From Ophioderma brevispina (Eukaryota > Echinodermata > Ophiuroidea > Amphilepidida > Ophiodermatidae), in NCBI GenBank assembly GCA_023653785.1, contig JAMKCH010041215.1, forward strand, positions 1 to 64,000: a stretch of 64,000 bases of DNA, in the 5' to 3' direction. The position numbers were made by a program, and so were the translations under genes. Positions 1 through 10,574 of the stretch are shown one piece after another (positions within the stretch are counted from its first letter, which is position 1; every line of letters starts with the position of its first letter). The notes beneath the pieces were generated by a model, which was not told the DNA's origin, did not search any database, and was given only the letters and a program-made list of their open reading frames with translations.

Positions 1-479
1 AAGAGCGCCCCCAATTTTCAAAATTTTATATTTTATTTGGTATTTTCTAGGAAATAACATCTCTCGAACGGAGAATGTCTCAAAATAATCGATTTTGTAA
101 TTGATTGGATCCAAGAATTGTACCTATTGGCAGAGCTGGAAATGTTAAGTTTATGTCCATCCATGATGAAATAGCGCCACCTCAAAAACTGACTTCTAAC
201 TTGACTTGCCTGAACCAATAAAACAACTAATGGATGAGCGTAGACAAGCAAAAGGCACTATTTCCCGGTTATTTCATATGGGAAGGCCGTTTCCAGCAGC
301 CGTTGAATGATTTATCTGAGATCTCCGATATTAATCTTTTTACTTTATATACAAAATTTCCTTCGTTTGTACCCAGAAGAAATTTTCGAGCTTAACCATT
401 CACAGGTGTAGTTTACTAGCCAGTTACCAATGCAACCATGTTAAAATCCACATTTTGGAACAAATTGGGGGCGCTCTTC
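1..479. mobile_element. 479-bp non-autonomous DNA element with perfect 17-bp TIRs
   Basis: The element opens with AAGAGCGCCCCCAATTT and closes at about 479 with the exact reverse complement AAATTGGGGGCGCTCTT. The interior has no coding sequence. Related copies with the same internal order of motifs (for example TTTACTAGCCAGTTACCAATGC split over the right half) occur at about 41473-42006 and 48072-48595, which shows this is a mobile family and not a chance palindrome. The left target site lies outside the window, so the duplication cannot be read and the superfamily is unknown. Confidence 0.75.
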
Positions 480-764
480 AAAAAAATGTGCTATTTAGTC
501 CCCCGCCGAACGAGTTCGGGAACGGGACTTGAATGAGAGCGTCCGTTCGTCGTCTGTGACAAAAATGTTAACCCATATGTTGTATACCATATATTTGGAG
601 TTCTGTAAGGGCGACAATGATGTAACTTGGTGGACAGAAGCGGGTTGATGAGTTCTCGACCTATTAGATTGTGGCCGTAAACTATGCTAATTAGGTATCT
701 AATTTGCATAATTTATGAGAATTTTCCTGCAAGGCCTGTGTACAAGTTTTCTGGAGTTCCGGAA

Positions 765-990
765 GGGGGTGGGAGTGTTGCGGGGTGTTGGGGAGGGAGA
801 TGGGAGTGTTACAGGGTGTTGCGGAGGTATGAGGGTGTTGCGGGTGTTGGGGAGGGAATGGCGGGCGTGCGGTGTTGGGGAGGGGAAATTTTGCAAGGGT
901 TGCGGGGTATGTTGATGGGGTTAAAGGAGGCGGTGGGGATGAGGGTGGTGTGTGGGGCGGTGTGGGGTGTTGGGCGAGGGCGTGGGCAGG
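765..990 (+). repeat. G-rich minisatellite (short array)
   Basis: Imperfect repeats of a GGGGTGTTGGGGAGGGGGTG-like unit run through this stretch and resume at about 1178-1221 after an insertion. The + strand is G-rich with little C. The piece at about 1190-1215 has four or more runs of at least four G separated by loops of 1-4 bases, which fits the usual G-quadruplex pattern. It is the reverse complement in style of the long array at 59152-61985. Confidence 0.75.
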
Positions 991-992
991 GC

Positions 993-1170
993 TAGAATTT
1001 CGGCGAGAATCCAAGAATCGATTCTCATAAAGATTCTCGTAAACTGATTTTCGTGAATCAATGTTGGATTCTCGTAAACTTTAGCACTTAACCAGTAGTG
1101 AATTAGATGATTCCCGTAAGATTGTTTTGGGGAATCAAGACTGATTCTCGCACACAGCGACGAATTTCTA
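993..1170. mobile_element. Small TIR element nested in the minisatellite
   Basis: The stretch starts TAGAATTTCGGCGAGAATC and ends with a near reverse complement (GATTCTCGCAC...CGAATTTCTA). Minisatellite sequence continues on both sides, which indicates an insertion. Inside, GATTCTCGTAAA-like motifs occur several times in both directions. No open frame is seen. Confidence 0.45.
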
Positions 1171-1230
1171 CCCCTGCAGTGGGGTTTTGCGGGGTGTTGG
1201 GGAGGGGGTGGGGTGTTGAAGTGCTTTATC

Positions 1231-3964
1231 CACATTTTAGTGATCGCAACTTCGGCGGGACATATTTTACGCATCGCGGAAATACGAGTTCGCCTTGTTG
1301 CTTTAAGAAATGAATTTTGAGCGAATGGAGAAATAAATAAGCAAGTTACAAATAGAAGAAAATAGATGCTGGATATAGGCTGAGCTCATCAAAGTTAAAT
1401 TCTTGGAATATATTGTTGTGATCAATTGCTCAATGTAAAATGTTTCCTTTCCCATCAGGCCTGCAACACAGGGAATCTGGGAAGCTCCTTTGTGGAAAAT
1501 TTGGTATATGGATGGAAGGAAATTATACTTTTTAAATATTTAATAGAAGTCTGGATTGTCATTTGGGGGGAATATTGCTTGCTTCTTTGTCCCAGGAAGT
1601 ACTCTTTTGGCAGGCTTCCCCATTTAAACCTCTCTCCTCACATTTTCAATTTGCCATGCCATGGTAGTTGTTTTTGGCATAAAAATGGGATCCTTGTGTC
1701 TTTTTTGAGGCATCCCTCTTTTTTCTCGTAATTTGTGCCTGTTCAGTGCACAAGTGGCTCCATTTTGGATAAATGTTAGATTTCTCCAATTTTACAACCA
1801 GTACAAACAGGCAGGTAAAACTGTGTACAAATGCCCATAGACGATTTTGAGATATAGCGCCACCCGGAGGCATTTCCTATGAGCACTGATTTAATGCAAT
1901 ATGCCGTAGATGTCGTAGTAGTTAGTACGTAGTCTAGTTGAAGTTTTGTTAGTGCGTAGTCTAGTTGCTTGGCTTATTATCAAAGGTTTGTCTAGAAATT
2001 TTAATTCAATTATCTTTCAGGTTTTACATTGTTACTTTCTTACCATGCAATTGTAATCATTTGCAACATCTATTATAAAATAAGAAATTATCTTATATGC
2101 CTGTATTGGTTTGATCAAGTTTGGGCTTTTTTATTGGGATACTTTGTGTAGTTGGGGGTTCCCCCTCTTCACAAAATATGCTCAATATTGCAGATAATGA
2201 GAAGCCCTGTGAGTGGTTTTGACTCACCAATATGTGACACCGAATTTGCACTGGACCCCATTTTCCAAGAAATGTCATTTAGTGCCATAGTAAGCAGGAA
2301 CATTTTAGTATTCAATATCATTTTAATAGCAAAACGTTGACAGGTAAATCCAATATTTTGTCCTCCGAAGCCATTGACCATGTGGGGTTTCTACCATTTG
2401 GCCAAACAAGATGTGCTTGTGAAGCCATTTTGAAGTATCACTGTGTTGAGCAGGGAATAATAGCTGGTGTGTTGACGTGTGCAGGGAGTGATATGTTGGG
2501 TACCACGAGAAGTCATCGATAAATATATACAAATCTGTACAATGTTGATTTCTTCTGCAACTGTCATCCTTGAATGGAAGAAATTCTTCCGTCATGTATC
2601 TGTATCACCTGTGGCCTGGAATGGTTTTGTATCTTGTGTTTCAAAAATACAAGGATGTATTTCCACAGCTCATATCAAGTGTTTTGGAAAAGAAAGATGA
2701 CAGTAAGCAGTCCAGCAAACTTACAAGAGAGGTATTTGTGGAAAAATATGGCTAAATGACGAGCTGAATTTAAAATCTGCCCAAACTCGGAAAGCAACAA
2801 CTTAAAAAACAACTCGCAATTCACTGTTGATGCAGGATGTAAGATGATGACTTGCACCGTCAATGTGACTATACTTTGTCTTGTCTGAAGTGACGACGCG
2901 CACGTATACCCAGTGCCGCCTTTCAGTTGCAGTGCGCTTGTGCTTTGCCTACGAACATGGTGAAAGTTGGTACAAGATGTATATGCCCGCATCGCTACTT
3001 CGTACTTTGAGCTGGACAGAGTATAGTGCTTTACATTATAGGGCTCATGGGAGCAACTTCAAAACAAAACTAGCAATTTGTAGATTTGAAGTAGAAGTAG
3101 TGATAAAATGATTAATTACAAGGGTGAGTTGCTCTACAGTCTTTACAGGACTCATTGGTTTATTTGTTTGAATTCACCACCAAGTGCTAGAAACATTACA
3201 GTACACACCAAAGTACTTTGGCACTTTTTTCTGCCTTTAGCGTGTGTGAGGCGTAAATGCAGAAATGGGGTTTCTATTGGTTAGCCGAACGCTGATGTGA
3301 CATTCACAAATTCGGATTGGTCAGAATGCCTCCTTGGTGTGTGGCAAAGTGCAGCACACATGCTTATTATTATCCAGCATGCGACATCAGTTGTTGGCAA
3401 AGGTCTATTATATAACTGCTTCCACAAGGACAGTGGTGGAGTGAGTCCGGAGTTGAGTTCAATTCCATCAGTTTAGAGTCAGAGTCTCAGAGTCCTTCGG
3501 TGTGAGTTTGAGTCCACAAGGTCCAAAATGGGGTATAGTCGGATGGGGATGTTGCCCATCAGGTCACACACCTTTAACTAATTTACTTGGACTTAAGACC
3601 CGCTGGATTCGGACTCGGACTAGGGCCCCGTGGACTTGGGACTTGAACCATGCGGACTCTGATTTGGGTTCGATGGACTCGAACTCTAATTTAGACTTGA
3701 CACTTATGGATTGGGATCCAGCTTTAGACTCATGAGTTAGGACTCACTCCAACACTGTGCAAGGACTTGGCTTATGTGGGCAGGGCATTGAATTCAAGCA
3801 TGTATGTACCTTGAGCCTTTTGTATATTTTAGATTTCTTGCTGGAATGATTAATCCCAAGTAACCACAAGCTCTGTTTTTTGAAGTCACATGATGCTTTC
3901 CTAAACACTGTTTCTTATCAATTGTATACTAATATAACTTGTCTTACATTTGTGGTTTTCACAG
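1231..3964. other. Non-coding, probably upstream intron of the NCOA-like gene
   Basis: No exon can be supported here. The first convincing exon (3965) starts in mid-codon, so at least one coding exon lies further 5', outside the window or unrecognised. A weak acceptor-like site near 1457 and another near 2193 are followed by short open stretches without p160 similarity, and I did not call them. The stretch is otherwise AT-rich unique-looking DNA, with GGACTCG/GAGTCC-rich sequence at about 3430-3750. Confidence 0.4.
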
Positions 3965-4743
3965 GGATGACACAAACCACAGTGGTCATGCCAGCACCAG
4001 TGGGGTCAGCAACAGCGGCAGCAGCAGTGGCTGTAGCACAAGCACGACTTCCACAACCCGTTTAAAGCAACCAATGAATATAGGCAACCCGTCCACTCAT
4101 AAGGGCATCCTCGAGGCCTTTTTTCCAGGCGGGAACACTTCAAATAAATCGCTCAAGTCCAGCCTAGGTCAGTTGGATCTGGCCACATTGAAATCGTTCA
4201 TGCTAAAGAAACAGCAGCAGCAGCAGCAACAGCAGCAAGGCTTACAGCAACAGCAAGGACTGCAAAATATTGGTAATCAATTAAACAATTTAGAATCGCT
4301 GAAGAAGTCGTCCCTGACCAGTATGTTACAGCAAGGTCCGGGCGGCTTTGGCAGCGGGGGCGCCATGATGCAAGGACAAGATGCCGGGGCCGCCATGAGC
4401 TACCCGGCTACGTTTGGTAATAACGATAAGGATGGCCCCGCAGAAAAAATGCCTAGATTGGACAGGTTATCACCAGAACCGAACGTTGCCTCAACAACAT
4501 TACAAGGCGCATCCTCCCTGGATGCCGGGGACGATGGGGACGTGTTCCTCCCCAATAAATCTCAGGACAATAGTGGAACATATCGGTCACAAGAAATGGG
4601 GACATCATCAAAATCAGGATTGGAGGGAGTGTCGTTCAGGAAGAACAGTAGTTCAAATCCGAGCCCCGACACAAATGAGGACGATAAAGATCTAAATAGC
4701 AAGAACACGCTGCTTCAGAAGTTGCTCCTGGAAGATATTGAAG
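3965..4743 (+). CDS. NCOA-like: NCOA-like exon A: Ser/Gln-rich region and NR box 1
   Basis: The exon follows a TTTTCACAG acceptor, uses its first base to finish a split codon, and stays open for 259 codons to the donor GAAG/GTATGT. It encodes a Ser/Gly/Thr-rich start, then a segment ending SLGQLDLATLKSFMLKK, a run of nine Gln plus a second short Gln run, a Gly/Met patch, and an acidic Ser-rich stretch. It ends with NTLLQKLLLEDIE, an LXXLL receptor-binding box. The position before two further boxes in exon B matches NR box 1 of p160 proteins. The codon left open (G) joins exactly to GA of exon B. If the donor is not used, the frame runs only 14 codons on before a stop at about 4780. No frameshift is seen. 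Confidence 0.75.
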
Positions 4744-4870
4744 GTATGTTTTCAAGACAGGGTTTCCATTGGTGTGGGTAATATGCCTTGTCTTGACCCT
4801 TATCCATTGATGATGTAGCCTGCCTTCACATCTTTTGTTATCTGTTTGAGTCACAATAACTCATCATTAT

Positions 4871-5138
4871 GGTTGGTATTCTGAAAGGGAGTCTAACTTT
4901 AGTCCCGGGTTTAAACCAGAGTTAGTCCTACAAGAGTGGACTTTTTTCCTTTCAAAATATTGTCAAAGTTAAATGTAACAGGTGAGAAAATTCCTCATGG
5001 ATGGGCCATTCCAGCCCATCTATGAGGAATTTTCTCACCCGTTACAGCACATTTTAGAGTATGTTGGAAGGGGAAAAAAATCCACTCATGTAGGACTAAC
5101 CCTGGACTAAACTTAGACTCCCTTTCAGAATACCAGCC
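4871..5138. mobile_element. Foldback MITE in intron A-B
   Basis: The left end GGTTGGTATTCTGAAAGGGA pairs with the right end CCCTTTCAGAATACCAGCC, and pairing continues inward to a central hairpin around 4982-5040 (GTGAGAAAATTCCTCAT against ATGAGGAATTTTCTCAC). The whole 268 bp can fold on itself. It has no coding potential. Confidence 0.75.
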
Positions 5139-5234
5139 TATGTCTCTGTAGTGGACCACATAAAATCTCTCATTGTGTAATTTAACAGACACAGACTATA
5201 TGTTTAGTGGTGAAACAATTAAGTTGAATAATCG

Positions 5235-5531
5235 TTTAGGTCCCTTCATACTTATGCAGTGCAGTAAATTTACTGCAATGTTCTGTCACTTCCACTGCAC
5301 TCCTAATCGCTTCACTGCAGGTCAACCCAGATTACTGCAGGTCACAGGTTGCAGTATGTTACAGTAAACATGTAAAGGATTGCAGTAGAATCATTTCAAA
5401 ATCTGCATACTGCACTCTACTGCATTGCATTGCAGTGAAATGAGGGCATTCTACAACTAATTACAGTAACACTTTTAATAGACTGCATTGCAGTACTACA
5501 CTGCAATGCAGTAAAGTATGAACATACCTTT
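5235..5531. mobile_element. Foldback element rich in CTGCA/TGCAGT
   Basis: The ends (TAGGTCCCTTCATACTT and AAGTATGAACATACCTTTAG) are imperfect reverse complements. The interior holds more than a dozen CTGCA, TGCAGT or ACTGCA words in both orientations, giving many alternative hairpins. No coding sequence is seen. Confidence 0.6.
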
Positions 5532-5979
5532 AGAGAGATTGTGTGTGTTTTAAAATTTAAATGAAAATCAATTGTGTGGCTTATTCTTGACCTCCATTTA
5601 TTACCAAAAGAAACAAAAGCCTAATGAACTGGAAACTTTATCGAGTAAGTTAAAGATGAGTGACCCGATTGACAATATCACACCCCCCCCCCACATTTAC
5701 CAAAAAAAAAATCAGATTTTGGTATCAAAAGAAAGTTAATATTTTTATCTTAACCTTAGTGAAATTTAAGACCCGGTATAAATTTTGTTTTGATGTTTTG
5801 AACAACAATGTGGTCAACCACACTTTTTCAAACACACTGTCATGTAGACCAATTAAAAAACTCTAAAAAAAACTCGGCTGTAACTGTTAATTGAAAACAA
5901 CATTAAAAGTATCATGAAAGAAGAAGATTCTTCTTGCAATCAAATTCCAATGTGTTACACTCACCAAACAAAATCTATC

Positions 5980-6365
5980 TAAGGTGGTTCCCATGTGTAA
6001 CATAGAAATACCCATAACTCAAGATATGGGCATTTTTTCCAAAAAAAGTTATACAAGTTTTTCTTGAGTTAAAATTATTTCTATGATACCCGCAGCAAGG
6101 AAATTATGAAAGAGCACACCTGCTTTCATAATCTGCAGAAGAAATGAAAATAGGAGGTAGGGTTCACCAGAAAAAATTCAAAACGTAAAAATATGAAAAA
6201 CCCTGTATTTTGTGATTTTTGACATCTGAGAGCTGAAAAGCCTGTGGAAATGTAAAATGAAGACACATTCTTTTGGTTTTAAATTGTTAAGATGTGACAA
6301 CATATTGGGAAAATGATCTTTAGATCTATTTAGTTACTCTTGAGCTACACATGCGAACCACCTTA
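5980..6365. mobile_element. MITE with TAAGGTGGTTC terminal inverted repeats
   Basis: It starts TAAGGTGGTTCCCATGTGTA and ends TACACATGCGAACCACCTTA, about 20 bp of near-perfect inverted repeat 386 bp apart. The interior is AT-rich without an open frame. TA at both edges could be part of a target duplication. Confidence 0.65.
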
Positions 6366-6754
6366 ATTAAAAGTTCCGCAGTGTCAGGTACAGGTAGCAA
6401 TTACTGTTAACAGGTCACCAAAACTAGAATTCTGTTCTTCTCAAGCTTAGATTGGGTGAAATTGAATAAAAAAGGATTTAGGATTTGACTGTGAATATCA
6501 ATTATGGTAATGTAAGTTGGGTCTTGGAATGCAAATACAGTTCTTTCATGATATTGTAATAAAACATGTTCAAATAAACAGGATGGTATTCAAAAGATAA
6601 TGAATGTAAGTAAAAATATCCCAAGCAATGGCAAATTTGTGACTGAAGGAGAGAATCTTAGAACTTAAGCTTAACATTCATTTCACTAGTCAGTAGCTTT
6701 TGAGATGTTTCTTTGAGGGACCTGGTTACGCAAGGAATGATTCAAGAGCTATTT

Positions 6755-6983
6755 GGACCATTTTTTCGGTCACGATTGTGACCTAAAACCGGTAAATTTT
6801 TACTTTCAAACCCAATGCTGTTTTGTCAACATAACCAATCTGTTATTACTTTTTACATTATTAATAACCTTGAGTCCAAACCTAACCAAAAGTAATGTTT
6901 CCAATTTCACTTGATTGGTTATATTATCATATGGGGGGGGGGCAAATAAAGTTTGGTCACGTGTGTGACCTTCTGATGGGCCA
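6755..6983. mobile_element. Degenerate foldback element, relative of 41065-41271
   Basis: The ends read GGACCATTTTTTCGGTCAC and GTGTGTGACCTTCTGATGGGCC. The interior has AACCAATC...GATTGGTT and CCAAACCTAACCAAAAGTAATGTTTCC. The same words in the same order occur in the clearer foldback at 41065-41271, so this is probably an older copy of that family. Confidence 0.45.
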
Positions 6984-7224
6984 TTTACCTATATGACATG
7001 GCATATTGAACTCTTAATTAAACGCAAGTGACAACCTTCTTGTACTGGCTGGACTAAATTTTTAAGGATGTAGGGCTATTTAAGACAAATTGTGTACACC
7101 CTGTGAAAGTTATAGAAATCTAAAGTAATTCCGAGTTGAAGAATTGCAGTTAAACTGTTGCAGTGTCTTAATTGCAGCCCATATTTTTGCCACCAATTCC
7201 AGTTGTACCTTCCTTACAATATAT

Positions 7225-7367
7225 GGTGGAGTGTGTAATCATTGGAACAAGCTTTTTCAGTAGATTTCTTCTGCCTTGATGATGTTACAAAGAGATATGG
7301 TCTAATTCCATATTGAATATACATAGATAAAGGCTGCTTATTGGTTCTCATGATTACACACTCTACA
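7225..7367. mobile_element. Short foldback element
   Basis: GTGGAGTGTGTAATCATTGG on the left pairs with TCATGATTACACACTCTAC on the right, 143 bp in all. It lies in intron A-B and has no coding content. Confidence 0.5.
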
Positions 7368-7764
7368 ACTCTCTTAGGTGGCATAAGTATATTATCTGAA
7401 ATAGCTTGTATTGAACCTGGTTTCCTTTTCATGCCATTATTATCACATTGCTCAAATCACTGTAATTATGATATATTCTTAAACAGCTGTGAAAATGTAA
7501 GCAATTTCATTGGCTGATGCCCGGTTCAATTCGTTTAATTCTTTATTCTCTAAGTTTTTGCCATCATACTCTTAGGAATTGTAAAATTGTATACTGTCAC
7601 ACTCATCGACTGTCATTACTTTGTATATTATCAAGCTGGTGAAAAAGTTGTGGATTACCCTTTCAAAATAAAACAGTTGAAAGTGCTCCAGAAAATTCCA
7701 CTGCTAATGCCCAGATTCTCTGTTAACTTCTTAATCAAGATTGCTTTTTAATTTTTCTTTATAG

Positions 7765-8956
7765 GACATAATATGATCAACAAACACACCAACAACAACT
7801 CTCCAACCTCCTCTACCAGCAAACCTGATGGCAGCAACAGCAAAGCATCGCCACTATGCAAGGACAGCCAACAGAAACTTGACAAGAAAGGCCACTCACA
7901 ACCCCACAAGGACAATGTGCCCAACCGGCAAGCAAACCCGGGTAGACAGATAGATGAAGCCCAGAGGTCGGCTTTAAAGCAAGAGAGGCTTCTTGGGAAG
8001 TTACTCGATGGTGATCGCAAAGTCTTATTTGGAAGTGGCATGCTGCCTGCAGAGCAGCCAGGTTTTGTTAGTAGCACTGTGGTTTCCACCACAACAGTGC
8101 TGAGGACAAAAAGTGAATCGGATTCCGATAAAGATAAGGATCACGGCAACAAACCAAAGCGAAAGAATGTGTTGCTGCAGCAGTTGCTTATGGAGGATGA
8201 AGATTCGGCTACGTCGCCATCAGACGGTGGCTTTCCCAAGAATGATGAAATGCAGAGCAATGACAACACAACCAGTCCCACCGTTTCAACCACAAACCCA
8301 AGCTCACATCCCGCTCGGATGGTGTGTCCAAAAACGGTGCTGGTGGAGATCATCATAACAATGGTTTTATGGAAGAAGACTCTTCCATTGTCCAGCAGCT
8401 GCTGCAGGCTGCAAATACGTCAATGACAGATGAATTTGATAACAATCAGCCCAACATGATCGCAGACTTCTTGAAGGAATTGGAGCAGTCCAACACGGCC
8501 GACGATGCAGCTCTTATGCAAAATATACTAGGAGATAGTAGTGGGGGTGGTCAGAACTTGTCCAATGAGAATAACACTCAATTTGGAAATAACGCTAACC
8601 AAGGTGACAACAGCATGGGAACATCTAGTGGTCCTGGGGTCTCGGCAACAAACTCAGTCACAACTGCCTCTTCCTCTCATACGCCAGTCAACAGGCAGAA
8701 CTCTAGAGGGCGTGCAGGCAGCACTGACATGACTGCATCGCACCTGCCGAGTCGGGGTCGCACCCCGGTTTCAAGCGGGGCTAGCTCCCAAGGTGGTTAT
8801 GGTTCCAGTCCTATTGAGAGTCTTGGTCGATTCAGCACAGGGCAGCCAAGTGCTGGGCACCCTATGGCACAAATGCAGCAGATGGCACCCCCGAATCAGA
8901 CGGCACCTTCTCAAGGCCCAGTACCACACATGCCTCCTTTCCCATCGCAGTCCCCA
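7765..8956 (+). CDS. NCOA-like: NCOA-like exon B: NR boxes 2 and 3
   Basis: After a TTTCTTTATAG acceptor the exon completes the split codon of exon A (reading G-H-N-M-I-N) and runs to the donor CCCCA/GTAAGT. It carries QERLLGKLLDGD, matching NR box 2 in position, then a basic/acidic stretch and KPKRKNVLLQQLLMEDED, matching NR box 3. A related SIVQQLLQAANTS motif follows, then an acidic segment with ADFLKELEQ and LMQNILGDSS that resembles the p160 segment after box 3, then a Ser/Gly/Pro/Gln-rich end. The frame changes once between about 8290 and 8325. The exon is 1,192 nt, one base short of the length needed for its flanking phases, so one base appears to be missing. Splicing into exon C is in phase 0. 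Confidence 0.72.
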
Positions 8957-9098
8957 GTAAGTATCATTTAATATTATACCTCATGAATATTTATGAACAA
9001 AATCATGCTATTTCATTGGCTGAATCCTATTATGCATGCTATTTCCTTAGGGAAATAGATTGGACTGATCCCCTGAGTCACAGTGAGGGTATAATAAA

Positions 9099-9263
9099 AC
9101 AAATACTACATGGTTTATATCGTGAAATAGGGCGCACTATTTTCCCTTGGTCCTGGCTACGGACCTATCACCCCCTCACCCTTCGAGTTCAGGATGATAG
9201 GCCCGTAGCTAGTACTTCGGGAAAATAGTGTGCCCTATTTCTCTCAAACCATGTAGTATTTGT
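9099..9263. mobile_element. Foldback MITE, 165 bp
   Basis: ACAAATACTACATGGTTT...ATAGGGCGCACTATTTTCCC is mirrored by GGGAAAATAGTGTGCCCTAT...AAACCATGTAGTATTTGT. The centre is also palindromic (CTACGGACCTATCACCC against GGATGATAGGCCCGTAG). The whole unit is one hairpin and has no gene content. The intron sequence on both sides looks unrelated. Confidence 0.75.
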
Positions 9264-9768
9264 ATACTACTACTTGAAGTGACTTTCAATGTGAAAATCA
9301 AAACTATTCTCATTCCTCAAAATGTTACAACTGTAAAAGTCTTGTGAGCAGATTTGTATCTTATGATGTTTGGATTTTGACAAATGCTGCTGATTTGAAA
9401 GAGTGAGAAGCTTTCTTCTGTTTGTCTGTCTGTCCCTCTTAGGTGCCCACACACACAAACACACACACTTCTCTCTCTTATTTCATTAATGCTTGCCTTA
9501 TAGTCTTCTTACATCTCCTCCCTTTCACCTTTCCCCATCTTCATTTTTGTTTTTGCTCATCACTCTTTAATTCTACCTCTCCACCATGTTTACCAAAGTG
9601 GTAGCTTTTAATTCCCTTTCAGAGCTGCTTCCATTGCATATTTAACTGATAATTTGCATTTTACATTACCTGACCCCTTTGTCTATGGTACCAATGGTAA
9701 CCCAATAAGACAGCAACTTTATGCAACAACTAGAACGGTTCTCACGGTGACAACAACTTGCTTGTCAG

Positions 9769-10184
9769 ATATTGATGAACGCGCTGGGCATCAACACTTA
9801 CCCCGATGGCAACCCGATGTCCACAGGCGCAGGCCCAAGCGCAGCCCAATCTCAACTCAGGCCCAAGCGCAAGCCCAGGCTCAGGCCAGCCAGGGATCAG
9901 GAGGTGCAGGTGGAATGGCCTACACTCCAGCAAACAGCTCAGCTCAATGCCCTTATTACCTCTCAGAGTGTGCCGCATATGACCTCCCCATCGGGTTCTG
10001 TGCCTCCTGTTGGCAATGGGTTTTGTCGGAGGAGGGATGGACATGCCACAGCAGCCACCTCCAGCCTCCCCGGGTGCCATGATGAGCATGCTAGGGTTCT
10101 CAGAAAATGCCGGACTAACCAGGACCGCTGAATGAGACCGGATACCGGCCACCTCAGCCACACGGCCCTCAACCACAAATGGAA
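9769..10184 (+). CDS. NCOA-like: NCOA-like exon C (multiple frame changes)
   Basis: The acceptor CTTGTCAG is followed in phase 0 by ILMNALGINTYPDGNPMS. The best-looking protein then moves between frames: a QAQAQAQAQASQGSGGAGG stretch, back to TAQLNALITSQSVPHMTSP, then VGGGMDMPQQPPPASPGAMM, then a fourth change near 10128 into ETGYRPPQPHGPQPQME. Composition (Gln, Pro, Met, Gly) fits the neighbouring exons. The total is 416 nt, one short of a multiple of three. The 3' boundary is weak (GAA/GTGAAT) and was chosen because it leaves phase 0, as exon D requires. Either several base errors or real decay could explain the frames. Confidence 0.5.
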
Positions 10185-10574
10185 GTGAATTACTTTGAGA
10201 AGAAAAATATTTTTGTTTAATTTGTTAATAGATATACTTTCATCACCCTGTGCACTATACAGAAAAGATTAAAACAAAAGGACTTCATACCTGTTCATTC
10301 TCAAGTTCAAGGTGAAGTCTAACTATGAGCGCTGCATTCCGCCTAGCGCTTCAATTGCGCTGCCTTTATTCGCCTTGCATAAATGCTGCAATTCCGAGGT
10401 TATTGTTGCGGCGTTTATTGGGCAAGAAAACTCCACACGCGCAGTGATGTCACCCTCTAACAGAGTAATAGTAATGACTGTTGCACTATTTGATTTTTTT
10501 TTTTTTTTGATGGTGTAATTTGAAGTTGGAATAAGAGGAATAGTGTTCAAATCTGTATTTTGCACCATCCGCTA
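10185..10574. other. Intron sequence, no feature seen
   Basis: This stretch lies between the tentative end of exon C and the start of the LINE fragment. It includes a poly-T run at about 10494-10508. No gene or clear repeat is seen. Confidence 0.35.

Larger units (their letters stand above)
484..1230 (-). mobile_element. Minisatellite-carrying repeat, short copy, minus orientation
   Basis: Read on the minus strand, this copy has a C-rich minisatellite, then an AT-rich stretch with TTTGCAT/AATTAG motifs, then a GTCGAGAACTCATCAACCCG block, then a GGACG-type segment, and ends in a hairpin around 500-527 (CCCCGCCGAAC, a short loop, GTTCGGG). The same order of blocks is seen on the + strand at 59139-63205. 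This copy has a far shorter satellite and is interrupted by another small element at 993-1170. No coding capacity is visible. The outer boundary near 1230 is approximate. Confidence 0.6.

Noticed and set aside
684..1014. Gly-rich and Pro-rich frames of about 100 codons at the left end
   Set aside because: Same compositional artefact, in the short G-rich array.
1457..1503. Acceptor-like TTTCCCATCAG followed by a short open stretch and GTATAT
   Set aside because: It could be a small exon, but the 15-codon product is not recognisable and the phase to exon A cannot be checked.
2881..3111. Possible exon with an open frame upstream of exon A
   Set aside because: No convincing acceptor and donor with matching phase, and no similarity to p160 N-terminal regions.
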